From Nanobdellota archaeon (GTDB lineage: Archaea > Nanobdellota > Nanobdellia > Woesearchaeales > GW2011-AR15), in NCBI GenBank assembly GCA_013335235.1, contig JAAXVZ010000077.1, positions 1-6,236 of the forward strand: a stretch of DNA of 6,236 nt, read 5' to 3'. Below, in pieces: positions 1 to 5,989 of the stretch; position 1 is the first letter of the stretch, and each line of letters opens with the position of its first letter. The notes beneath the pieces were generated by a model, which was given only the letters and a program-made list of their open reading frames with translations, did not search any database and was not told where the DNA came from. The translations under genes and the position numbers were made by a program.

Positions 1-402
1 ATCTAAGGAGAGGTTAATGGAAATAGAGGTCTTGCACTTATCGCAGATCTTCTCAGTCTCTTCCCTTATCTTCTTCGGGAGGAGCCCATTTGTAGGGATG
101 CTTATGCTGACTAGCCCAGGATTGTTCTTGACAAAGTGATGGCACATCTCAGAGATATCCTTTCTGAGGAATGGCTCTCCACCAGATAGGTTCAGGAACC
201 TTAATTTTTTATCAAACGACTTGGATATTTTCTCGAACTCTTCTAATGAAAGCTCCTCTTCAGGCTTGTGCTTGTTCAGGTTGTCCCAGTTGAAGCAGTG
301 CCCGCATTTTGCATTGCATATGAACGTATTATGCAGAATAAGGTGAATAGGCAAAGGCCTTTTCTCAAGGTAAAGCGCCTTTAAAGTTGTCAGTTCTTTC
401 AT
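1..402 (-). CDS. Radical SAM protein, N-terminal part (3' end off the left edge)
   Basis: Reading the minus strand from ATG at 402-400 gives 134 open codons to the window edge, so the gene is 3'-truncated here. The family uses a [4Fe-4S] cluster to cleave S-adenosylmethionine and start radical chemistry. The cluster motif CNAKCGHC has the canonical CxxxCxxC spacing (C29, C33, C36), followed by the aromatic F37. A SAM-binding SGGEP motif is at about 73-77 (NLSGGEPFL), and IPTNGLLP at about 102-109 matches the next strand of the TIM-barrel fold. Extra cysteines lie at 87, 120 and 123. The start is supported by an archaeal TATA box about 28 nt upstream and by the N-terminal distance to the cluster motif. 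Any C-terminal SPASM or auxiliary-cluster domain would lie outside the window, so the substrate is unknown. It is divergent from a glycan operon, which hints at but does not prove a related role. Family certain; function unresolved. Confidence 0.93.
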   Translation of the reverse strand, partial: MKELTTLKALYLEKRPLPIHLILHNTFICNAKCGHCFNWDNLNKHKPEEELSLEEFEKISKSFDKKLRFLNLSGGEPFLRKDISEMCHHFVKNNPGLVSISIPTNGLLPKKIREETEKICDKCKTSISINLSLD

Positions 403-434
403 TTATAAAAATAGGGTTTGGCTATTTTTATAAA
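402..434. repeat. Perfect 13-bp inverted repeat over the radical SAM promoter (candidate operator)
   Basis: TTTATAAAAATAG at 402-414 is the exact reverse complement of CTATTTTTATAAA at 422-434, with a 7-nt spacer GGTTTGG at 415-421. The right arm contains the TATA box of the minus-strand gene, and the left arm abuts its start codon and predicted transcription start. A protein bound here would block both TBP and RNA polymerase, so an autoregulatory or repressor site is plausible. AT-rich arms make chance symmetry between TATA-like sequences a real alternative. Confidence 0.6.
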
Positions 435-437
435 GAT
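424..437 (-). promoter_or_regulatory. Archaeal BRE/TATA promoter of the radical SAM gene, probably leaderless
   Basis: On the minus strand the sequence reads AATCTTTATAAAAAT, with the TATA box TTTATAAA at 434-427. Its centre is about 28 nt from the A of the start codon at 402. Archaeal transcription normally begins about 25-27 nt downstream of the TATA centre, so the transcript should start within a few bases of the ATG and carry no Shine-Dalgarno leader. The ten bases AATCTTTATA are identical to those in the opposing promoter. The start site is inferred from spacing, not seen. Confidence 0.7.
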
Positions 438-476
438 TATGCTTGCGCCCTATGCTATGTGTGGAGGTTCTACTTT

Positions 477-491
477 GAAAATCTTTATATA
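477..491 (+). promoter_or_regulatory. Archaeal BRE/TATA promoter of the glycan operon, probably leaderless
   Basis: A purine-rich GAAAA (477-481, BRE-like) precedes the TATA box TTTATATA (484-491). The box centre is about 26 nt before the ATG at 514, which is the usual distance to an archaeal transcription start. The mRNA is therefore predicted to begin at or next to the start codon. No Shine-Dalgarno sequence lies just upstream of 514, consistent with leaderless initiation. It would drive all four downstream genes, since their junctions leave no room for further promoters. Confidence 0.75.
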
Positions 492-513
492 ATTCTCGCT
501 ATTAGTCCTCTTG

Positions 514-1440
514 ATGATATCTATAGTTGTAGCCGCATATAATGAGCAGGATAACCTGGCAGAGCTTCACAAGCAGGTGCAAACTGCGATGTCAAAGCCA
601 AAGAAGGATTACGAGCTTATCCTAATTGATGATGGGTCTACAGATGGAACATATCAGAAGATGCTTGATATCAAAGGTAGGGATCCGCATGTGAAGCTGA
701 TAAAATTCAGGAAAAACTTCGGGCAATCGGCTGCATGGGACGCAGGCTTTAAGCACGCAAAAGGAGACGTCATAATCACGATGGACGCAGATCTCCAGAA
801 TGACCCAGCAGACATACCAAAACTCGTTGAGAAGCTTGATTCAGGCTATGATGTTGTCTCTGGTTGGAGGAAAGACAGGAAAGATTCTTTCCTGAAAGTA
901 TCCTTTTCCAAGATATCATTGCTATTCCGGAAGGCGATCATCGATGACAAAGTCAGTGATTCAGGATGCTCTTTGAAAGCGTATAGGAAAGAAGCGCTGC
1001 AGGATCTCGACCTTGCAGGAGAGATGCATAGGTACATAACCGAGCTACTGTCTCTAAGAGGGTTCAAGATAGGAGAGGTAATTGTCAACCACAGGCCGAG
1101 GACAAGAGGGAAGACGAAGTATAACATGATCCGACTGATGAAAGGCTTCCTAGATCTTCTTGTTGTTGCGTTCTGGCAGAAATATTCTGCAAGACCGGTC
1201 CATCTTTTCGGAGGTCTCGGGATACTCTCTTTCTTCAGCGGGGCGATAGTCGGGCTAGAGCTATTATATGAAAAATTCATGCATGGCGCAGCTATCGCAA
1301 ACAGGCCGCTTCTCTTGCTTGCAGCCATACTCTGCATCCTTGGGCTCCAGATGTTTGTCTTTGGCCTGATGTCAGATATACTGATAAAATTATATTATAA
1401 CAGCGGAAAGAAGAGTTACTATATCGAGAGCGTAAAATGA
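514..1440 (+). CDS. GT2 glycosyltransferase, dolichyl/polyprenyl-phosphate type, with two C-terminal membrane helices
   Basis: This is a GT-A fold family 2 enzyme expected to move a sugar from a nucleotide donor to a polyprenyl (dolichyl) phosphate at the cytoplasmic membrane face. Numbering from ATG 514 (308 aa): the N-terminal strand ends in AAYNE (about 7-11), the donor-binding DDGSTDGT is at 39-46, and the metal-binding DADLQNDP is at 91-98. GCSLKAYR is at 151-158, and MHRY near 172 is followed by a RxRGKTKY segment resembling the RxxGxSKY of GtrB/DPM synthases. Two hydrophobic helices follow, at about 230-252 and 267-290, with a short charged tail. This matches GtrB/ArnC-type enzymes more than soluble GT2 enzymes. 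An in-frame TTG at 511 would add one residue, but ATG 514 fits the TATA spacing. It is first in the operon and its stop overlaps the next start (ATGA, 1437-1440). The sugar cannot be told from sequence. Confidence 0.93.
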   Translation: MISIVVAAYNEQDNLAELHKQVQTAMSKPKKDYELILIDDGSTDGTYQKMLDIKGRDPHVKLIKFRKNFGQSAAWDAGFKHAKGDVIITMDADLQNDPADIPKLVEKLDSGYDVVSGWRKDRKDSFLKVSFSKISLLFRKAIIDDKVSDSGCSLKAYRKEALQDLDLAGEMHRYITELLSLRGFKIGEVIVNHRPRTRGKTKYNMIRLMKGFLDLLVVAFWQKYSARPVHLFGGLGILSFFSGAIVGLELLYEKFMHGAAIANRPLLLLAAILCILGLQMFVFGLMSDILIKLYYNSGKKSYYIESVK

Positions 1441-2534
1441 GAATATTGATGCTCAATTATGAATTCCCTCCGATAGGTGGAGGGGCGGGGAACGCGAACT
1501 TTAATCTCCTTCGCGAGTACAGCCATCATAAAGGGATAGAAGTTGATCTAATCACCAGCTCTTGGAATAAATTTGATATTGACCGCTTTTCAGATTTCAT
1601 AACAATCCACAAGCTGGATATTAAAAAAAAGGATATCCATTATTGGAGAGCTAGCGAGAATATAAGCTATGCGCTTAGCTCTTTTTACTATGCAAACACC
1701 CTTCTATCAAAGAAAAAGTATGATCTGATACACTGTTTTTTTACGATACCGCCTGGAATCATCCCTTATTTTTACAACATGTTCCACAAGCGCAAGATTC
1801 CTTACATAATCTCACTTCGTGGCTCAGATGTTCCAGGATTCAATGAGCGACTTAAACATATTTATTGGCTTCAGAAGCCCTTGATTAGGGATATATGGAA
1901 GCACGCGCGTCATGTTGTTGCAAACAGCGAGGGATTGAAGAGATTGGCTTTGAATACAAACCCTAACCAAGAGATATCTGTTATATATAATGGGGTGGAC
2001 ACAGAGGAATTTGTCCCAAGAAAGAAGAGAAGCAAGGAATTTACGCTCCTTACAGTCTCAAGGCTCATCCCAAGGAAAAGGATTGATGAGATTATCCGGG
2101 CGATGCCTGGGCTGAAAACGAAGTCGAAGCTAGTCATCGCAGGAGAAGGACCGGAAGAGCCTAGATTAAGAGCTCTTGCAGCAGAACAGAATGTGAAGGT
2201 GGAATTTAATGGGTTTGTCAGGCATGAACTCCTTCCTGAGATGTATCAGGATGCGGACGTCTTTGTGTTGCCTAGCATAAACGAAGGAATGTCCAATACT
2301 GTACTTGAAGCAATGGCTTCAGGCCTTCCGATAATCACCACAGACACAGGAGGGACAAAAGAATTGATAAAAGGCAACGGCATTATCCTAAAGGACCCTT
2401 CAGGGATAGGCGATGCAGTGAACAGCATGACAGAATCAAAACAGGAACAATATGGCAAGAAATCAAGAGAGCTCGCATTAAACCTGAGCTGGAAAAAAGT
2501 AGCTGAAGCTTATCTTAAGCTTTACAGGAGATAA
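1437..2534 (+). CDS. GT4-family glycosyltransferase (GT-B fold)
   Basis: This is a retaining GT-B glycosyltransferase of 365 aa, a usual length for family 4, predicted to be cytosolic or peripheral to the membrane. The N-terminal acceptor domain begins MRILMLNYEFPP and has the glycine-rich loop IGGGAGN (13-19). SLRGSDVPG (126-134) is the conserved inner-domain segment with the conserved RGSD. The C-terminal donor domain has VSRLIPRKR (207-215; R209 and K214 usually contact the donor phosphates), AGEGPEEPRL (235-244) and the EX7E motif E283...E291 in NEGMSNTVLEAMASG, followed by TDTGGTKE (302-309). It overlaps the GT2 gene by 4 nt, implying translational coupling. Only a weak GAG-type ribosome site precedes it. 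By context it probably extends a lipid-linked or surface glycan; donor and acceptor are unknown. No key residue appears to be missing. Confidence 0.93.
   Translation: MRILMLNYEFPPIGGGAGNANFNLLREYSHHKGIEVDLITSSWNKFDIDRFSDFITIHKLDIKKKDIHYWRASENISYALSSFYYANTLLSKKKYDLIHCFFTIPPGIIPYFYNMFHKRKIPYIISLRGSDVPGFNERLKHIYWLQKPLIRDIWKHARHVVANSEGLKRLALNTNPNQEISVIYNGVDTEEFVPRKKRSKEFTLLTVSRLIPRKRIDEIIRAMPGLKTKSKLVIAGEGPEEPRLRALAAEQNVKVEFNGFVRHELLPEMYQDADVFVLPSINEGMSNTVLEAMASGLPIITTDTGGTKELIKGNGIILKDPSGIGDAVNSMTESKQEQYGKKSRELALNLSWKKVAEAYLKLYRR
2526..2530 (+). promoter_or_regulatory. Shine-Dalgarno site AGGAG for the AsnB gene
   Basis: AGGAG lies inside the last codons of the GT4 gene, 5 nt before the ATG at 2536. 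It is the clearest ribosome binding site in the operon and fixes the start that gives MCGIFG, which the family requires because Cys must be residue 2. Confidence 0.7.
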
Positions 2535-2535
2535 G

Positions 2536-4323
2536 ATGTGCGGAATATTCGGATTCAGCTGGGAAGATAAGGCGCTTCTTGAGAGGATGAGTAGGGTCCT
2601 TTTCCATAGGGGGCCAGATGAATTCGCCAGCTATGGGGACAAAGGCATAAGCCTAGGGATGCGTAGGCTTGCGATAATAGACCTGAAAAAAGGGCTCTAT
2701 CCTATAACAAACGAAAATGGGACAATACAAGTAATCTTCAATGGGGAGATATACAATTATCAGGAGCTCAAGAAGGATCTTGAGGCAAGAGGCCACAGAT
2801 TCACGACAAGCTGCGACGCTGAAGTCATACCGCATGCATACGAAGAATATGGTGACAATTTCCCCAATAAGTTCAATGGGATGTTTGCAATCGCATTGTA
2901 TGATATCGCAAAGAACAGGATACTCCTTGTCCGCGATAAGCTAGGTGAGAAACCGCTTTACTACCTTCTCGACAAGAACAGGCTGGCATTTGCATCTGAG
3001 ATCAAGTGTCTGCTTGAAATACCTGAATACACAAAATCCATAGACCGGCCTGCGCTAGATAGCTACCTGACACATAGATACACGCTTGGGACGTCGACTC
3101 TTTTTCAAAATATAAAAAGGATGTCACCTGGCACAACACTTGCGTTTGATGGCAATATAAAAATCACAAGATACTGGAATCTGGATTACAAAGAGAACAC
3201 AAACACACTAAGCCAGAACGCGGGAATATTAAGGTATTTGCTAGAGGACTCTGTCAAGATGAGACTCATGAGCGATGTTCCTCTCGGGGCATATCTATCC
3301 GGGGGCCTTGATTCCAGCGCAATCGTCGCTTTGATGGCAAAGCACTCAGACAAGGTAAATACATTCAATGTCTCTTTTTCAGACTCAGATTTTGACGAAT
3401 CCAAATACGCAAGGATAGTTGCTGAAAGATTCTCTACAAACCATACGCAGATCAATGTAGATATAGATGCAACAAAAGTCCTTCCTGAAGTCATTTGGCA
3501 CCTTGACGAGCCGATTGCAGACGCAGCGACAATACCGACATACTTGATGTCAAAAGAGACAAGGAAAAAAGTGACAGTTGTCTTATCCGGGGAAGGAAGC
3601 GACGAGCTGTTTGGAGGCTATGAGAGGTTCAGGCATCTAGGGTTTGCTTATAATTTCAGGCACATCCCGACAAAGATAAGGGAGCTTCCAAAGAATATGA
3701 ATTTGAAGGACAAGACCTTAGTTAGGGGATCAGAGCTCTTATCTAACCTGCACGACGATGAGAAGGCATACATATCTTATTATTCTGTATTTGACGACAA
3801 GGAAAAGAAGGAACTCTATATGCATTCTGATACACCTAAATCCGCCACACTTGTAGGGTACTTTAAAGAAGGGTTTTTGACAGGAATACAGAAGATAGAC
3901 ATCGAAGAGAGGCTTCCTAATAATATGTTATTGAAAGGCGATAAGATGACTATGGCGGCCTCTATAGAAGGCCGTGTGCCTTTCCTTGACCCAAGGCTCG
4001 CAGAGCACGGTGTCTCGATCCCATTCGGCCAGAAGGCATCGCTCACGCAAGAGAAGATTGTATATAGGGAGGCTGTCAAAGGCCTTATTCCAAAAGAGAT
4101 ACTTTCAAGGAAGAAACAGGGATTTTCTGTCCCGACAGAAAAATGGGCAAAAGATGGTCTTATTGACAGGTTGCAGGAAACCATAAAAGACACAAGCGAG
4201 CCTTTCCTGAAAAAAGATGCAATCTCACATATTTGCAACAATCTACACAAGTCAATCTATTACAGAAGGCAATTCTGGGCTGTCTTGATGTATGAGGAAT
4301 GGTATAGCAAGTTCATGCAGTGA
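2536..4323 (+). CDS. asnB: Asparagine synthase (glutamine-hydrolysing), AsnB-type amidotransferase
   Basis: This is a two-domain enzyme of 595 aa, in the normal range for AsnB. The N-terminal class II glutamine amidotransferase domain (about 1-200) starts MCGIFGF; Cys2 is the nucleophile after Met removal. It keeps HRGPD (24-28), RRLAIIDL (43-50), FNGEIYNY (68-75) and the glutamine-binding SCDAEV (92-97). The C-terminal synthetase domain carries the ATP PP-loop SGGLDSS (255-261), the second ATP/Mg site SGEGSDELFGGY (351-362), DKMTMAASIEGRVPFLD (469-485) and KQGFSVP (527-533). Ammonia from glutamine is used to amidate an ATP-activated carboxylate, aspartate in the classic reaction. The start follows the upstream stop by one base, with AGGAG at 2526-2530 at 5-nt spacing. 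Its location between a glycosyltransferase and a methyltransferase means it may amidate a sugar acid instead, as proposed for AsnB-like proteins of surface-polysaccharide loci; this is inference. All catalytic motifs look intact. Confidence 0.94.
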   Translation: MCGIFGFSWEDKALLERMSRVLFHRGPDEFASYGDKGISLGMRRLAIIDLKKGLYPITNENGTIQVIFNGEIYNYQELKKDLEARGHRFTTSCDAEVIPHAYEEYGDNFPNKFNGMFAIALYDIAKNRILLVRDKLGEKPLYYLLDKNRLAFASEIKCLLEIPEYTKSIDRPALDSYLTHRYTLGTSTLFQNIKRMSPGTTLAFDGNIKITRYWNLDYKENTNTLSQNAGILRYLLEDSVKMRLMSDVPLGAYLSGGLDSSAIVALMAKHSDKVNTFNVSFSDSDFDESKYARIVAERFSTNHTQINVDIDATKVLPEVIWHLDEPIADAATIPTYLMSKETRKKVTVVLSGEGSDELFGGYERFRHLGFAYNFRHIPTKIRELPKNMNLKDKTLVRGSELLSNLHDDEKAYISYYSVFDDKEKKELYMHSDTPKSATLVGYFKEGFLTGIQKIDIEERLPNNMLLKGDKMTMAASIEGRVPFLDPRLAEHGVSIPFGQKASLTQEKIVYREAVKGLIPKEILSRKKQGFSVPTEKWAKDGLIDRLQETIKDTSEPFLKKDAISHICNNLHKSIYYRRQFWAVLMYEEWYSKFMQ

Positions 4324-4327
4324 TACA

Positions 4328-5083
4328 ATGGATGAAAAGAAGATAACAAAGGAAGTCTCAGAGTTCTATGATGTAGTTTGGACAAAATACCTGCCTAAGG
4401 TAGAGGAGCAGAAAACATTTCTCCTCAAACATATAGGTATAGAGAATATCAAAGGGAAGACAATCCTTGACGCGGGATGCGGGACAGGGGTCGCTGCTGT
4501 CTGCTTCAAGTTGCTTGGAGCAAAAGAAGTTGTAGGTATAGATATCAGCGAAGGCGCATTGAAGACAGCGAGGATGCTTGCTGAAAGAAACAAGGTAGAT
4601 GTGATCTTTGAAAAGGACAACTTGCTTGACCTGAAATTGAAAAAGAAGTTTGACATCATCCATTCTTTTGGCGTCCTGCACCATACAGCAGATTGCAGGA
4701 AGTCATTTGACAACCTCGTCAGGCTGCTCAAGCCAGACGGGAAATTCTATATTGCGCTTTACCTGAAGACGCCACTGACTTTTTTGCAGCAATCTGCAAG
4801 ATTTTTCCTGAGGCTCTTCCCAAAATCCATGTGGGTATTTATTTCAAGCCAGATAAAAAAGCTGCTTTCAGGGAAGAAGAACACAAAGCGCGGGTTTGAC
4901 GGAGAAGGAGATATGCTGGATTGGTTCTTTGTGCCGTATAGGACACATCACACACCTAAGGAGATTGAAGGGTGGTTCAGGGAGCATGACATGGATTCAC
5001 AGCTCCTCATAGCTAAGACCGGAAGATATGCGTCCACCTCAAATTTCCTTATGCTTGGATCTCATGGCCCTAAGGCCAAATAG
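4328..5083 (+). CDS. Class I SAM-dependent methyltransferase
   Basis: This is a Rossmann-fold methyltransferase of 251 aa. Motif I is ILDAGCGTG (46-54), binding SAM. GIDIS (70-74) supplies the acidic residue for the ribose hydroxyls. The motif II region is FDIIHSFGVLHH (108-119), and LLKPDGKFYIALY (133-145) is the post-II strand, of the Methyltransf_11/25 (UbiE-like) type. A basic, hydrophobic segment at about 149-181 could touch the membrane, and DWFFVPYRTHHT (198-209) with KEIEGWF (211-217) forms a C-terminal cap. The start chosen is ATG 4328, 4 nt after the AsnB stop. An upstream in-frame ATG at 4292 would add 12 unconserved-looking residues inside the AsnB gene and precede the motifs unnaturally. 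GTGAT (4320-4324), matching the archaeal GGTGAT ribosome site, overlaps the AsnB stop. By context it may methylate a glycan; a lipid, quinone or small-molecule substrate cannot be excluded. Its 3' end overlaps the opposing gene by 45 bp. Confidence 0.9.
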   Translation: MDEKKITKEVSEFYDVVWTKYLPKVEEQKTFLLKHIGIENIKGKTILDAGCGTGVAAVCFKLLGAKEVVGIDISEGALKTARMLAERNKVDVIFEKDNLLDLKLKKKFDIIHSFGVLHHTADCRKSFDNLVRLLKPDGKFYIALYLKTPLTFLQQSARFFLRLFPKSMWVFISSQIKKLLSGKKNTKRGFDGEGDMLDWFFVPYRTHHTPKEIEGWFREHDMDSQLLIAKTGRYASTSNFLMLGSHGPKAK

Positions 5084-5989
5084 GCCAACTATCCCAAGCA
5101 CAAGGAAGAAAAGGATATTGAGTATATGGAAGGAGAACCCTGAAGGTATCGCGAGCCCTTTCTCAACACCGTAATACATGAATATTATTGTCCAGCCTGC
5201 TTCAACAGTCCCGAAACCCAGCACGCCTTGTATAGGTATCGCCGAGATCAAGGCAGTGAAACAGAATGCGGCAATTGTCTTGCCAAACCCCAAATCTATG
5301 CCTAATGGCAGTACGAGGAAGTAGCTCATGCTGAAGCTTATGCTCCAAAGCAAGAGAGAAAGGAGGAATAGCTGAAACAGCTTTTTTTTATCTTCTTTGA
5401 CACAATAAGTCAATGTCTCTTCTGCCCTTGTCAATATGTATTGCGCAGGTTTTGTCCTCATCAATTGCAATTTAGATAGCCAAGCTATATTTTTGTAGCT
5501 GATGAATAAGACAAAAAAAAAGGCAGAGACTGCCGCAAAAGCAAAAGCACCCAGGGTTATGAATCTAGTGTCTGCTAGTCCCGTAAGTGTCATTGCCGCA
5601 ATGAAAATCAATGCGATTGCACTCATATCAAATAATCTGACTAATAGGACTGCTGCAAGAGACCTTGTCTTCCTTTCACCCCTCTCTCCAGTAAGGTAGA
5701 CATATGACAGTTCGCCTGCCCTCATAGGAAGGAGGCTTGTCATCATATTATGAACACAGACAATGAAGAACAGCTCCGCCAGCCTAATTTTTTTCATGAT
5801 TAGGATGCTGAACCGCAATGTGCGGACAAGATAAGAGAGGACATATAATAAAAACCCAAAAGCAAGTGTTGGCAAGGGGAACTCTTTCAATGTGCTTATG
5901 ACACTTGCAAAAGAGATTTGCTGCAATAAAAAGTACACAAGTATAATTGTCAGCAATACGGAAATGAGTATCTTTACAGGCGTCCTCAT
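5039..5989 (-). CDS. Flippase-like multi-spanning membrane protein (UPF0104 / LPG-synthase-TM family)
   Basis: This 316-aa integral membrane protein matches the roughly 300-340 aa of the family (PF03706/TIGR00374 type). Hydrophobic helices lie at about 5-24, 40-63, 70-86, 112-137, 143-165, 205-228, 235-256, 262-274 and 286-307, so about 7-9 spans. Family-type motifs are LPMRAGELSYVYL (87-99, the conserved P-x-R-x-GE), VRLFDM (117-122) and IPIQGVLGFGTVEAGW (251-266, the P...GxGxxE loop). It lacks the soluble aminoacyl-phosphatidylglycerol transferase domain of MprF and any glycosyltransferase domain. In archaea this domain occurs alone or fused to GT2 enzymes such as AglD, and is linked to lipid-linked sugar handling; true transport activity is not established. 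Its start overlaps the upstream stop (ATGA, 5989-5986), implying an operon with that gene. The coding strand has a T9 run near codons 157-159. Confidence 0.88.
   Translation of the reverse strand: MRTPVKILISVLLTIILVYFLLQQISFASVISTLKEFPLPTLAFGFLLYVLSYLVRTLRFSILIMKKIRLAELFFIVCVHNMMTSLLPMRAGELSYVYLTGERGERKTRSLAAVLLVRLFDMSAIALIFIAAMTLTGLADTRFITLGAFAFAAVSAFFFVLFISYKNIAWLSKLQLMRTKPAQYILTRAEETLTYCVKEDKKKLFQLFLLSLLLWSISFSMSYFLVLPLGIDLGFGKTIAAFCFTALISAIPIQGVLGFGTVEAGWTIIFMYYGVEKGLAIPSGFSFHILNILFFLVLGIVGLFGLRAMRSKHKEI

Noticed and set aside
403..513. Small RNA, riboswitch or CRISPR leader in the intergenic region
   Set aside because: The 111 bp are accounted for by two divergent promoters and the inverted repeat; no repeat array or structured leader is visible, and leaderless starts leave no room for a riboswitch.
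846..1337. 163-codon minus-strand open frame opposite the GT2 gene
   Set aside because: It lies wholly antisense to a strongly motif-supported gene, has no recognisable domain and no promoter, and its residues mirror the GT2 codons.
3816..4250. 144-codon minus-strand open frame opposite the AsnB gene
   Set aside because: It is fully antisense to conserved synthetase motifs, shows Ser/Cys-rich shadow composition and no family motif.
4358..4731. Two overlapping minus-strand frames opposite the methyltransferase gene
   Set aside because: Both are antisense to methyltransferase motif I and II codons; two frames open together with no motif point to shadows.
5065..5086. GGCC-based hairpins as a bidirectional terminator
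   Set aside because: Stems are only 4-5 bp with no T-tract on either side, and archaeal termination relies mainly on T-tracts, so I do not call a terminator.
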